A DNA stretch of 11,389 bases from Hyphomonadaceae bacterium UBA4763 (GTDB lineage Bacteria > Pseudomonadota > Alphaproteobacteria > Caulobacterales > Aquidulcibacteraceae), in contig DHHV01000135.1 in assembly GCA_002403455.1 (NCBI GenBank), positions 1 to 11,389 on the forward strand, given 5' to 3'. Below the pieces are notes generated by a model that was not told the origin of the DNA, searched no databases, and saw nothing but the letters and a program-made list of their open reading frames with translations. Positions 1 through 7,315 of the stretch are shown one piece after another; positions within the stretch are counted from its first letter, which is position 1; every line of letters starts with the position of its first letter. A program made the translations under genes and the position numbers.

Positions 1-178
1 CTTCCCCCGCCGGGGCGAGCACGAAACGGATCATGGCGCTTTTATCGCGCTCTGCGCCCGTCGCAATACACCGGCGCAAAGGCGCGCGCGCGGCGCGCCC
101 TGTCGGCTCCAGCAACGCCGCTTCCGGCGCTCCTGGCGAGGCTTCCAAATCTACCGGAAGGGCCTCATCGTTCGCCAT
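1..178 (-). CDS. ylxR: YlxR-family (DUF448) RNA-binding protein, N-terminal part
   Basis: Partial gene: 59 codons are visible before it runs off the left edge. After an Ala/Pro-rich leader of about 33 residues comes RRCIATGAERDKSAMIRFVL, the hallmark start of the YlxR/DUF448 fold (R-x-C-I-x-T-G, then an M-I-R-F-V strand). YlxR proteins are small nucleic-acid-binding proteins usually encoded between nusA and infB, and the position directly after nusA fits exactly. The ATG at 178 lies inside the last codons of nusA and overlaps it by 14 bp, which suggests translational coupling. The long low-complexity N-terminus is typical of the alphaproteobacterial form. The C-terminal part, which in alphaproteobacteria may carry an extra ribosomal L7Ae-like domain, cannot be seen. 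Confidence 0.88.
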   Translation of the reverse strand, partial: MANDEALPVDLEASPGAPEAALLEPTGRAARAPLRRCIATGAERDKSAMIRFVLAPAGE

Positions 179-1919
179 CGTTGTCGATATCCTCCGCCAC
201 GGCGGGCGCCTCTTCGCCGTCGATGACCAGACCTTCGGTGTCGGCGATGTATTCTTCGCCCTCCGGCTCTTCTTCTTCGCCAGCAATGCCGAACACCTCA
301 TCGGCCAGGGTCAATTCCTCCGGCGCCGGCAATAACGCGTCGAGCGCGGCCTGATCGACCCAGCCGAGCGCCAGGCGCGCCCGCATGATCAGAATATTCG
401 CCGCCTCGGTCGTGATGTCGAAGCCGTCGAGCAGGCCGGGGGTTTTGACCACTTCGAAGCGCTTTTCGCCCTTGGCTTTGTCGCCACGGCGGCGTTCTTC
501 GGTCCCGGTGAGGTCTTCCGGGATCAGGCCGGCGAAATCCTCCAGCGTTTTGATCCCTTGTTTGCCGAGCGCCACAACCTGCGCCGCCGGCAGCCCTTCG
601 AACTCGAACAAATCATCGGCAACGCCGAGCGCTTGGCGCTCGACATTGTGCTTTTCCCGCTCGATCGCCAAATAAGCGACCGCGCGTTCTTGCAATTCGC
701 CGACCAGATCTTCGCTGAAGCCTTCGATGTCGAGCAGATTTTCCGGCTCGACATACGCGATTTCCTCGATCGTTGAGTAATCTTCGGTTGCCAGCAATTG
801 CGCGACGGTTTCATCCAGGTCGAGCGCGTCCATGAACAAGGCTGTGCGCTCGGCGAATTCTTTTTGGCGACGCTCGCTCTCTTTTTCTTCGGTGATGATG
901 TCGATCTGCCAGCCGGTCAGCTGCGCGGCGAGGCGGACATTCTGGCCCTTGCGGCCGATCGCCAACGGCGATTGGCTCTCCGGCACGATGACCTCAACGC
1001 GGTTTTCGTCCTCGTCGAGCACGACTTTCGACACTTCCGCCGGCTGCAGCGCGTTGACGATGAAGGTGGCCGGATTGGGCGACCATGGCACGATGTCGAT
1101 CTTTTCGCCGGCCAGCTCGGCGACGACCGCTTGCACGCGGCTGCCGCGCATGCCGACGCAAGCCCCGACCGGGTCGATCGAATTGTCATTGGAGATCACC
1201 GCGATCTTGGCGCGGCTGCCCGGATCGCGCGCCACCGAGCGGATCTCGATAACATTGTCATAGACTTCCGGCACTTGCTGGGCGAACAATTTCGCCATGA
1301 ATTGCGGATGAGCGCGCGAGACAAAAACCTGCGGCCCGCGCGCTTCGCGGCGGACGTCGTAAATATAGGCGCGGACGCGATCGCCGACCCGCAAGGTCTC
1401 GCGGGGGATGCGCTGCTCGCGTCGCATGATCGCTTCGGATTGGCCAAGGTCCATGATGACATGGTCATGTTCTTCACGCTTGACGATTCCATTGACGATC
1501 TCGCCGACGCGGTCTTTATAGGCGTCGAATTGCTGATCGCGCTCGGCCTCGCGCACGCGTTGCATGATGACTTGTTTGGCGGTCTGGGCGGCGACCCGGC
1601 CAAAATCCATTGGCGGCAATTCTTCTTTCAAGACATCGCCGATTGCCGCGTCCGATTTCAGGAAGCGGGCGTCCTTGAGGCTGATTTCGAACGGCTCGAC
1701 TGGGGTCTCGGCGACATGCTGACAACGCCACAGAGTCATTTCGCCAGATTTGGGATCGATCTGCGCGCGGATGTCGAGCTCTTGGCCGTAACGTTGGCGC
1801 GCCGCTTTTTGCATGGCGTCTTCCATGGCGGCGATGACGATCATGCGATCGATGCTTTTTTCGCGGGCGACCGCATCGGCGATCTGCAGGATTTCCAAAC
1901 GGTTGGCGGACACGCTCAT
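165..1919 (-). CDS. nusA: Transcription termination/antitermination protein NusA
   Basis: NusA binds RNA polymerase and nascent RNA in the cytoplasm, where it modulates pausing, termination and rRNA antitermination. The 584 residues show the full architecture. The N-terminal polymerase-binding domain spans about 1-130 and the S1 domain about 136-201. KH1 carries GMRG at 256-259 and KH2 carries GRKG at 322-325. Two C-terminal helix-hairpin-helix repeats lie near 368-415 and 442-515, and a strongly acidic tail covers about 547-584. The ATG at 1919 is preferred over an in-frame GTG at 1928. GAGGAG at 1931-1936 sits 8 nt before the ATG, whereas it would abut the GTG with no spacing. The gene follows rimP (stop at 1925-1927) by 5 bp, and its end overlaps ylxR. 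The duplicated acidic C-terminal repeats are usual for proteobacterial NusA. Confidence 0.98.
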   Translation of the reverse strand: MSVSANRLEILQIADAVAREKSIDRMIVIAAMEDAMQKAARQRYGQELDIRAQIDPKSGEMTLWRCQHVAETPVEPFEISLKDARFLKSDAAIGDVLKEELPPMDFGRVAAQTAKQVIMQRVREAERDQQFDAYKDRVGEIVNGIVKREEHDHVIMDLGQSEAIMRREQRIPRETLRVGDRVRAYIYDVRREARGPQVFVSRAHPQFMAKLFAQQVPEVYDNVIEIRSVARDPGSRAKIAVISNDNSIDPVGACVGMRGSRVQAVVAELAGEKIDIVPWSPNPATFIVNALQPAEVSKVVLDEDENRVEVIVPESQSPLAIGRKGQNVRLAAQLTGWQIDIITEEKESERRQKEFAERTALFMDALDLDETVAQLLATEDYSTIEEIAYVEPENLLDIEGFSEDLVGELQERAVAYLAIEREKHNVERQALGVADDLFEFEGLPAAQVVALGKQGIKTLEDFAGLIPEDLTGTEERRRGDKAKGEKRFEVVKTPGLLDGFDITTEAANILIMRARLALGWVDQAALDALLPAPEELTLADEVFGIAGEEEEPEGEEYIADTEGLVIDGEEAPAVAEDIDNDGER

Positions 1920-1924
1920 CGGCG

Positions 1925-2521
1925 TCACTCCTCGGGGTCTTCAGGAACGGAAAGGGAAAATTTGGGGCCTGGCGCGTCGGCGTCGTCTTCGCCCAGCAAG
2001 GCCTTGCTGGAGGGCAAGCCGCGGCGGCGCTCAGCCTCGGCGATGAGATCGTCGGACAACACCAGTCGAGCGTCTTTGATCCAGGCGAACGGGATCATCG
2101 CGGTGGCGTCTTCGCCCTCGAGATCGATGCCGATCTCGCCGCCCTCGGCCCCGGCCAACACGCCTTTGAATTTGCGCCGTCCCTCGACTAAACGATCAAG
2201 CTCCAGGCGCGCGGCATGGCCGGTAAAAGCGATGAAGTCTTCCAGCGCCACCAACGGCCGGTCAATACCGGGCGAGGACACTTCAAGCGTGTAAGCGTCC
2301 GGGATCGGGTCGGCGACGTCGAGCAGCGCCGAGCATTCGCGCGACAACTTGGCGCAATCTTCGACATCCATGCGGCCATCGGCGCGGCGCTCGGCCATGA
2401 TCTGCACGCGCGGGCGTCGGCCGCCGCTGACGCGGATGCGCACGAGCCGAAAGCCGAGATCAGCAGCGGCGGGCTCTAAAATGCTCAGAATTTTCTGTTC
2501 GACAGGCGAAACCGCCCGCAT
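1925..2521 (-). CDS. rimP: Ribosome maturation factor RimP
   Basis: RimP assists late assembly of the 30S subunit. The 198-residue protein has the N-terminal alpha/beta domain (about 1-95) ending in the family signature YTLEVSSPGIDRPL. A C-terminal SH3-like barrel follows (about 100-155), then a variable tail rich in acidic residues and proline. Its first-gene position before nusA is the standard arrangement. The ATG at 2521 is preferred although the frame stays open to 2623. The family N-terminus begins just before the helix VEQKILSILEPAAADLGF, and GGAAAG lies 8 nt upstream. The upstream extension is Ser/Gly-rich and unlike the family. The leader contains a sequence complementary to this GGAAAG site (see the leader entry), so initiation may be controlled by RNA structure. 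Confidence 0.95.
   Translation of the reverse strand: MRAVSPVEQKILSILEPAAADLGFRLVRIRVSGGRRPRVQIMAERRADGRMDVEDCAKLSRECSALLDVADPIPDAYTLEVSSPGIDRPLVALEDFIAFTGHAARLELDRLVEGRRKFKGVLAGAEGGEIGIDLEGEDATAMIPFAWIKDARLVLSDDLIAEAERRRGLPSSKALLGEDDADAPGPKFSLSVPEDPEE
1931..1936 (-). promoter_or_regulatory. nusA ribosome binding site that fixes the start
   Basis: Read on the minus strand, GAGGAG is followed by TGACGCCG and then ATG. The rimP stop codon lies in the spacer. The 8-nt spacing selects the ATG at 1919 and rules out the GTG at 1928. Termination of rimP at this spot probably helps initiation of nusA. Confidence 0.75.
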
Positions 2522-2526
2522 GGCGC

Positions 2527-2582
2527 AAGCTTTCCGAAAAATGATGCCGCCGCCGGAGCGATCCAGCGCAATAGGAAAGCTT
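2527..2582 (-). promoter_or_regulatory. Possible structured rimP leader covering the Shine-Dalgarno site
   Basis: In the rimP transcript AAGCUUUCC (2574-2582) is a perfect 9-base complement of GGAAAGCUU (2527-2535). The second element contains the likely Shine-Dalgarno sequence, 8 nt before the ATG. Between them CGCUGGA (2562-2568) and UCCGGCG (2551-2557) can pair as a 7-bp stem, with one G-U pair, closed by a UCGC loop. Both stems can form together, so the ribosome binding site could be hidden. The pairing is seen directly; the regulatory role is inferred. A 9-bp inverted repeat with a 38-nt loop is not rare by chance in 11 kb. The transcription start is unknown, so the upstream arm may not be in the mRNA. 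Confidence 0.35.
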
Positions 2583-2705
2583 CGATGTACGGATATTTGG
2601 ATGAATACACCTGATTGAGGCATTCGTCCAGACGAAAATTTGGGATTGAGCGCTTGAACTATTGAGTCACGGAATCATCACGGATTTGTTGCATACGCGT
2701 CACAC

Positions 2706-2717
2706 CTTGCCGGCAAG
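2706..2717. promoter_or_regulatory. 12-bp perfect palindrome, candidate operator
   Basis: CTTGCCGGCAAG is an uninterrupted 12-bp palindrome with no further symmetry outside it. It lies 117 bp upstream of the receptor ATG and about 190 bp upstream of rimP, and about 20 bp before the TTGACC of the candidate receptor promoter. The symmetry suits a dimeric repressor or activator. No regulator gene is in the window, and I do not recognise the site as that of a named family. Confidence 0.3.
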
Positions 2718-2735
2718 TGCGCCGCGCCGCGCGCG

Positions 2736-2764
2736 TTGACCGAAATCACATGGCAGCCATAGGG
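2736..2764 (+). promoter_or_regulatory. Weak candidate promoter for the receptor gene
   Basis: TTGACC at 2736-2741 matches the housekeeping -35 box of alphaproteobacteria well. At 17 bp downstream lies ATAGGG (2759-2764), only a poor -10 match. The inverted repeat ATGGC-A-GCCAT (2750-2760) lies between and partly over the boxes, which would suit an operator. The leader to the ATG would be about 65 nt. The poor -10 keeps confidence low. Confidence 0.25.
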
Positions 2765-2833
2765 TTTCCGCAAGCCTGACAAAGGGCGAAGCCTTCGGCG
2801 CGCTTCAAAAAAGCCGTCAAATCGGGGAACATC

Positions 2834-5809
2834 ATGCAGACGGACAAGCTCTTTAAAGCCCGGCTCATCGCCGGCAGCATTCTTTCTTCCTTGGCGCTCT
2901 CTATCGCTGCGCCAGCCTTCGCCGCCGATGACGAGATCATCAAGCTGGCGCCGCAAGCCCCGCAGGCCGGCCCCGCCGCCGGCGCGCAGAGCGAAGACAC
3001 CGAGCGCCGTGAAGAAGTCCAGGTCGTCACCGGCACGCGCATCCAAATCCCCAATCTGGTCCAAGCGACCCCGGTCGTCACCGTCGGCAAAGAAGAATTG
3101 GATATCCAACAGGTCTCGACGACGGAAGAATTGCTGCGGCAATTGCCAGGCCTCGTCCCTTCGATCGGCCCGGCCGTTAACAATGGCGCGAATGGCGCGG
3201 CGACGGTCAACTTGCGCGGGATTGGCGCGAACCGCAACCTTGTCCTGTTGAACGGCCAGCGCATCACGCCCTTCGGCTTGGGTGCGGTCACCGACACCAA
3301 CAATATCCCGACCGCGATCATCGAAAGCGTCGACGTCGTCACCGGCGGCGCAACGACCGTTTACGGCGCGGACGCCATTTCCGGCGCGATCAACTTCAAA
3401 ACCCGCACCGATTTCGAAGGCGTTGAGCTCAATGTCGTCGGCGGCATCACCAATCAAGGCGATGGCCGCACCATCCGCACCGACTTTACCGTCGGCGGCA
3501 ATTTCGCCGATGATCGCGGCAATGCGGTGCTGAGCTTCAACTACACCGATTTCAACGCGGTGTTCCAAGGCGATCGCGACATCTCCGTCGAAGGCTTCAG
3601 CTCGACCAGCGGGGCGGTGCAGGGCTCGGGCACGACGGTGCCGACCGTGTTCCTTGGCTTGCCGGGCGGGACCCAGCAATTCAATCCAGCGACGGACGGC
3701 CTGTCGCCGGTGTTCAACACCTTCAACTTTAACCCGTTCAACCTGTTCCAAACCCCGCTCGAGCGGTTCGGCCTGTTTGGCCAAGCGACCTATAAGCTGA
3801 CCGACGACATCGAATTGTTCAGCCAAGCGCAATTTGTGCAAAACTCGGTCGTGCAGATCATTGCGCCGTCGGGCACCTTCTTCAACACCTTCGACATCAA
3901 CCTGTCGAACCCGACCATTCCGGCGGCGGTTTTGCCGGTCTTTTGCGCCGATGCGGAAATCAGCATGGCCGATTGCGCGCTTGCGGCGGCGGCGACGGAC
4001 CCGAACTCCGCCAATTTCACGACGATCCCGATCGTGCCGGGCCGCCGCTTTGTCGAGCAAGGTCCGCGTATTCAGGATTTCGAAGGGCGCTTCTTCCAAT
4101 TCCAATTCGGCGCGCGCGGCGAATTGTTTGACAAATGGCGCTGGGAAATCGTCGGCCAATATGGCGAGTCGGACCAAGCGAACGGCCAAATCAATAACGG
4201 CCTGTTCTCGCGCACCCAGCAAGCCTTGTTGTCGGTCGCGCCAGGCGAATGTATCGATTCCAGCAATGCCTGCGTACCGTTAGACTTGTTCACCGACGAG
4301 GGCGGCATCGATCCGGCCTTTTTCTCCTTCATCAACCAGGCGGTCGGCGTGCAGACCGAAACCTCGTTGGCGACGGTGATCGCCTCGGTGTCCGGCGATT
4401 TGGGCGAAACCTTCAAGAGCCCGTTCACCGAAAACCCGATCGGGATTGCGTTCGGCACCGAATATCGGCGTTTAACCGCTTCGCTCAACCCGGATCTGCC
4501 GTCGGCGACGCCGGATGAAGTGCTTGGCAATGGCGCAGCGACCCCGCCGACCGAAGGCGCGTTTGACGTTTGGGAAGGCTTTTTCGAAAGCTCGATCCCG
4601 CTGGTTTCGGACGTGTTTTTGGTCAAGGACTTGAACTTTGAATTCGGTCTGCGGTTCTCGACCTATTCCAACACCGGCTTCAGCCTAACCTGGAAAGCTG
4701 GCGGCAGCTGGGAAATCATTGATGGTTTGCGGGCCCGCAGCGTGTTCCAGCGCGCCGTGCGTTCGCCCAATATCGGCGAATTGTTCTCGCCGGTCGTCAC
4801 CGGCCTGGATAACCTGGCCGTTGACCCCTGCGCCGATGCCGGCCCTGTCGGAAATGCCGGCCTGACCGCGCTTTGCATCGCGACCGGCGCGCCGCCGTCG
4901 TCGATCGGCACTATCCCGCAACCCTCTGCCGGTCAGATCAACGCGACCTCGGGCGGCAATCCCAATCTCGACGTCGAGCGCGCCGCGACTTTCACGGCCG
5001 GTTTCGTGTTTACGCCGCCGCAGGTGAAGAACCTGATCGTCTCGATCGATTATTTTAATATCAGCCTCACAGACGCGATCACGACCCCGACCGTCGGCGA
5101 CATCATTGACCCATGCTTCAGCGCCGCCCTGAACCCGACCTTTGAGTTCAACGAGGCTTGCTCGCTGGTCGGCCGCAACCCGCTGACTGGCGGTTTGAAC
5201 GGCGGCTCGGATACGCTGGGGATTTTCCAAGGGTTGTCGAACCTCGGCGCGGCCAACACGGACGGGTTGGACTTTGGCGTTGCTTACGCCTTTGAACTCT
5301 CCGATTTCGGGATCGGCAGCGGTTTCTGGGGCAACATCAACATCAATTGGAATGCGGTGTGGACCTTCGAGAACCGCTTTCAAGCAACCCCGAGCGCGGA
5401 CGACGTTGATTGCGTCGGCCTGTTCTCGGTCAATTGCTTGCCGGGCTCGCTCGGCGGCGGCTTGCAGCCGAACCTGCAATTCACCTCGCGCGTGACCTGG
5501 TCGTTCGATCGCTACGATTTCTCGATCCAGCATCGCTGGCTCAGCGAGTTCGAAGTGCAACCGGGGGCGGGCAATTTCTTGCCGGCCTTCTCGACGATCG
5601 ACGCCCGCAACTTTGTCGAATTGGCCATGAACGCCCGCGTCACCGAATGGCTGACGGCGACCGTGACGATCGACAACATCTTCAACGCCGATCCGCCGAA
5701 TGTCGGCAACACCATCGGGTCGACCGCCTTCAACAGCGGCAACACCTTCCCGACCGTGTTCGATACGCTCGGCCGGCGCTTTACCTTCGGTCTGCGCGCG
5801 CGCCTGTAA
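2834..5809 (+). CDS. TonB-dependent outer-membrane receptor
   Basis: This 991-residue protein is predicted to import a scarce substrate across the outer membrane using TonB energy. A Sec signal peptide (about 1-30, cleavage after AFA) is followed by a Pro/Ala linker. A plausible TonB box EEVQVVTGTR lies at 60-69 and a plug domain covers about 60-190, with NLRGIGANRNLVLLNGQR at 126-143 and VYGADAISGAINF at 176-188. The rest is a 22-strand-type beta barrel rich in alternating aromatic residues. All ten cysteines fall in five close pairs (371/381, 473/480, 666/681, 761/776, 860/868), probably in surface loops. GGGGA at 2824-2828 supports the ATG. The last residue is Leu rather than the usual aromatic. 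It stands alone between a divergent promoter region and a terminator. No partner gene shows the substrate, so it could import a carbohydrate, a peptide, a siderophore or something else. Confidence 0.95.
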   Translation: MQTDKLFKARLIAGSILSSLALSIAAPAFAADDEIIKLAPQAPQAGPAAGAQSEDTERREEVQVVTGTRIQIPNLVQATPVVTVGKEELDIQQVSTTEELLRQLPGLVPSIGPAVNNGANGAATVNLRGIGANRNLVLLNGQRITPFGLGAVTDTNNIPTAIIESVDVVTGGATTVYGADAISGAINFKTRTDFEGVELNVVGGITNQGDGRTIRTDFTVGGNFADDRGNAVLSFNYTDFNAVFQGDRDISVEGFSSTSGAVQGSGTTVPTVFLGLPGGTQQFNPATDGLSPVFNTFNFNPFNLFQTPLERFGLFGQATYKLTDDIELFSQAQFVQNSVVQIIAPSGTFFNTFDINLSNPTIPAAVLPVFCADAEISMADCALAAAATDPNSANFTTIPIVPGRRFVEQGPRIQDFEGRFFQFQFGARGELFDKWRWEIVGQYGESDQANGQINNGLFSRTQQALLSVAPGECIDSSNACVPLDLFTDEGGIDPAFFSFINQAVGVQTETSLATVIASVSGDLGETFKSPFTENPIGIAFGTEYRRLTASLNPDLPSATPDEVLGNGAATPPTEGAFDVWEGFFESSIPLVSDVFLVKDLNFEFGLRFSTYSNTGFSLTWKAGGSWEIIDGLRARSVFQRAVRSPNIGELFSPVVTGLDNLAVDPCADAGPVGNAGLTALCIATGAPPSSIGTIPQPSAGQINATSGGNPNLDVERAATFTAGFVFTPPQVKNLIVSIDYFNISLTDAITTPTVGDIIDPCFSAALNPTFEFNEACSLVGRNPLTGGLNGGSDTLGIFQGLSNLGAANTDGLDFGVAYAFELSDFGIGSGFWGNININWNAVWTFENRFQATPSADDVDCVGLFSVNCLPGSLGGGLQPNLQFTSRVTWSFDRYDFSIQHRWLSEFEVQPGAGNFLPAFSTIDARNFVELAMNARVTEWLTATVTIDNIFNADPPNVGNTIGSTAFNSGNTFPTVFDTLGRRFTFGLRARL

Positions 5810-5840
5810 TCGGCTGCTCGCAACGATCGCCACATAAGGG

Positions 5841-5869
5841 GGCGGGTCCGGCGACGGGCCCGCCTTTTT
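5841..5869 (+). terminator. Intrinsic terminator of the receptor gene
   Basis: GGCGGGTCC (5841-5849) pairs with GGGCCCGCC (5856-5864) as a 9-bp GC-rich stem with one G-U pair. The loop GGCGAC has 6 nt, and TTTTT follows directly at 5865-5869. It begins 32 bp after the receptor stop codon. It should separate the receptor transcript from the downstream gene set, making the receptor monocistronic. Confidence 0.9.
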
Positions 5870-6008
5870 GTTGGCCATCAACCGCACTTGACTACAGGGG
5901 CGCCGAATTTCCCGTCAGCGTTGCGGGATTGCCCTGGCGAAGCAGCGGCGAACGCGATATTTTGTCCCATCGGATGTCGGACTGAGCTCCCATCCTTGGG
6001 GATTGAAC

Positions 6009-7310
6009 TTGTCGAAGGGATTGACATCGACGCCGACGCTCGTCTGGCGGCTTGGGATCATGTTGGCGCTCTGCTGCGCAACGCCTCCTGCCGCCGCGCA
6101 AGAAGCGCCTTTGGTCGAACGCATCATCGAAAATTCCCTGCCGCCTTTGCCGCCGGGGCCGCCGCCCGGCCCGCCGCCGCCACGAATCGCCGACCCGGTC
6201 GATTTCCTCGCCATGGCCGCGATTGCGCGCCCCGACGGCGCCCCGAAAGCCGACCCTGAGGCGGTCGCGGTCCAGGCCCGCGCTTTTGCCGCCTGCACGC
6301 CAATCGCGTTGGCCACCCGCGCCGCGCGGCTGGCGCAAATCGCCGAGAATTTGCGGCTGGGGACCAACGGCTTTTATCAGGCGCAGATCGAGGCGCCCGT
6401 TGAGGCGCTCGAACCTGGGCAGACCAGCCTTCCCGTCGCGCCCTTGGCCGGCCTGATTGATCTTGGCCCGATCGAAACCCATCCGGCTTGTCCGGCGGCG
6501 CTGCAACAGGCTTTGCCGAAGCGGGCGTCGTTGCGGGTCGATGCGCCCGATTTGATCCAATCGATCCCGCTTGACGCGACGTTGCGCGAGGCCTTGAGCT
6601 TTCGTTTTGCGGCAGCGGGGCGCGTTTTGCCGACCAAAGTCACCTTCCGCCCGATCGGTTTTACGGTCGAAGCCGGCGCTCTTGTCATCGCCGCCGAAGT
6701 CGTCGCGCTCGACGTCTTTTGGCCGGGCGGGCGGCGCTCGCTGCGCGCGTTCGACGCCGCCGCGATCGAGGCCCTTTATGAAGAGCGCAGCCAGCGGCTT
6801 GATCAGATGTCGCGATCGGAGGAAACCCGGCGCCGGGTGTTGATGGACGTCTTGGCGACCGCGCCGCGCGATCGCGTTAGCCGCATCGCCTTGAGCTTTC
6901 ACACGGCGCGTTCGCCCGGGGCGATCTATGCGCCGCATCCGGCGCGATCGGCGGCGCTCGATCGCTTGGGCCGGGCCGATCGGGCCGGCTATGTGATCGC
7001 CGAGCTCGGGCCGGCCGTCAACGCCGCCGCCTCCGGACGAAGGGTCGCCGCCTGGCCGCAGCCCTTGGCCTTTGTCGTGGGCGAGGATTGGGCCCGCCTT
7101 CCCGAGCGCGGCTGGGTAATCGCCTTTGGACGGGTGCGTTTTGACAGCGCTCATCGCGACGGCGATCCGACCGCTTTGTTGCCGGCCATTGTCGAGCCGG
7201 AATGGGTCTATGCCTGCGTCGAGGCCGCCTGCGCCGAGGCCGATTCGATTGAAAAACTGGTTGACTTGGCCTTCGGCCCGCTCGCCGCGCTGCCCGACGG
7301 GCCAGGATGA
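6009..7310 (+). CDS. Exported protein of unknown function with polyproline stretch
   Basis: I do not recognise a family. With a TTG start at 6009 the protein has 433 residues. LVWRLGIMLALCCATPPAAA forms a Sec-type signal peptide (about 11-30, cleavage near AAA-QEA), so the mature protein is probably periplasmic. No proper lipobox is present. Right after cleavage comes a proline-rich run (45-58, PPLPPGPPPGPPPP). The remainder is Ala/Arg-rich alpha/beta sequence with no catalytic motif I can name; four cysteines lie outside the signal peptide (CTP, HPAC, YACVEAAC). GGGGA at 5998-6002 stands 6 nt before TTG 6009. An in-frame TTG at 6003 and an ATG at 6060 are alternatives, but the ATG would leave the signal peptide without its basic end. 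It begins the three-gene unit with the next two genes. Coding potential rests on the long open frame, the signal peptide and the overlap with its neighbour. Confidence 0.72.
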   Translation: MSKGLTSTPTLVWRLGIMLALCCATPPAAAQEAPLVERIIENSLPPLPPGPPPGPPPPRIADPVDFLAMAAIARPDGAPKADPEAVAVQARAFAACTPIALATRAARLAQIAENLRLGTNGFYQAQIEAPVEALEPGQTSLPVAPLAGLIDLGPIETHPACPAALQQALPKRASLRVDAPDLIQSIPLDATLREALSFRFAAAGRVLPTKVTFRPIGFTVEAGALVIAAEVVALDVFWPGGRRSLRAFDAAAIEALYEERSQRLDQMSRSEETRRRVLMDVLATAPRDRVSRIALSFHTARSPGAIYAPHPARSAALDRLGRADRAGYVIAELGPAVNAAASGRRVAAWPQPLAFVVGEDWARLPERGWVIAFGRVRFDSAHRDGDPTALLPAIVEPEWVYACVEAACAEADSIEKLVDLAFGPLAALPDGPG

Positions 7311-7315
7311 CAGCG

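Larger units (their letters stand above)
2522..2833. other. Divergent intergenic region between rimP and the TonB-dependent receptor
   Basis: This 312-bp gap carries no convincing gene on either strand. Besides the rimP leader it holds three short perfect inverted repeats: TTCGTC-CA-GACGAA (2623-2636), CTTGCCGGCAAG (2706-2717) and ATGGC-A-GCCAT (2750-2760). Two GANTC sites lie at 2664-2668 and 2672-2676. The middle part (about 2570-2700) is noticeably more AT-rich than the genes around it, as expected for a promoter region. No cobalamin or other recognisable riboswitch consensus is seen upstream of the receptor. Confidence 0.7.

Noticed and set aside
77..100. Run of alternating GC in ylxR, as a possible repeat element
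   Set aside because: It is simply Arg/Ala codons in the low-complexity leader of the protein, with no repeat unit elsewhere.
798..2294. 498-codon open frame antisense to nusA and rimP
   Set aside because: It is the mirror of GC-rich coding DNA. nusA and rimP are certain on the other strand, and the translation is Asp/Arg/Leu-rich with no domain.
2522..2623. N-terminal extension of rimP by 34 residues
   Set aside because: The added residues do not resemble RimP and would read through the leader. The ATG at 2521 matches the family start.
2720..2833. Riboswitch upstream of the TonB-dependent receptor
   Set aside because: Cobalamin riboswitches are common before such receptors, but no B12-box-like sequence or long conserved fold is visible in this short leader.
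2678..4222. 514-codon minus-strand open frame across the receptor's first half and the intergenic region
   Set aside because: Arg/Asp/Ala-rich composition typical of antisense frames. The receptor on the plus strand is unambiguous, and no ribosome site or domain supports the frame.
5888..6259. 123-codon plus-strand open frame starting after the terminator
   Set aside because: It starts with TTG, has no ribosome site and ends inside the exported protein in another frame. Positions 5870-6008 otherwise show no gene or clear promoter.
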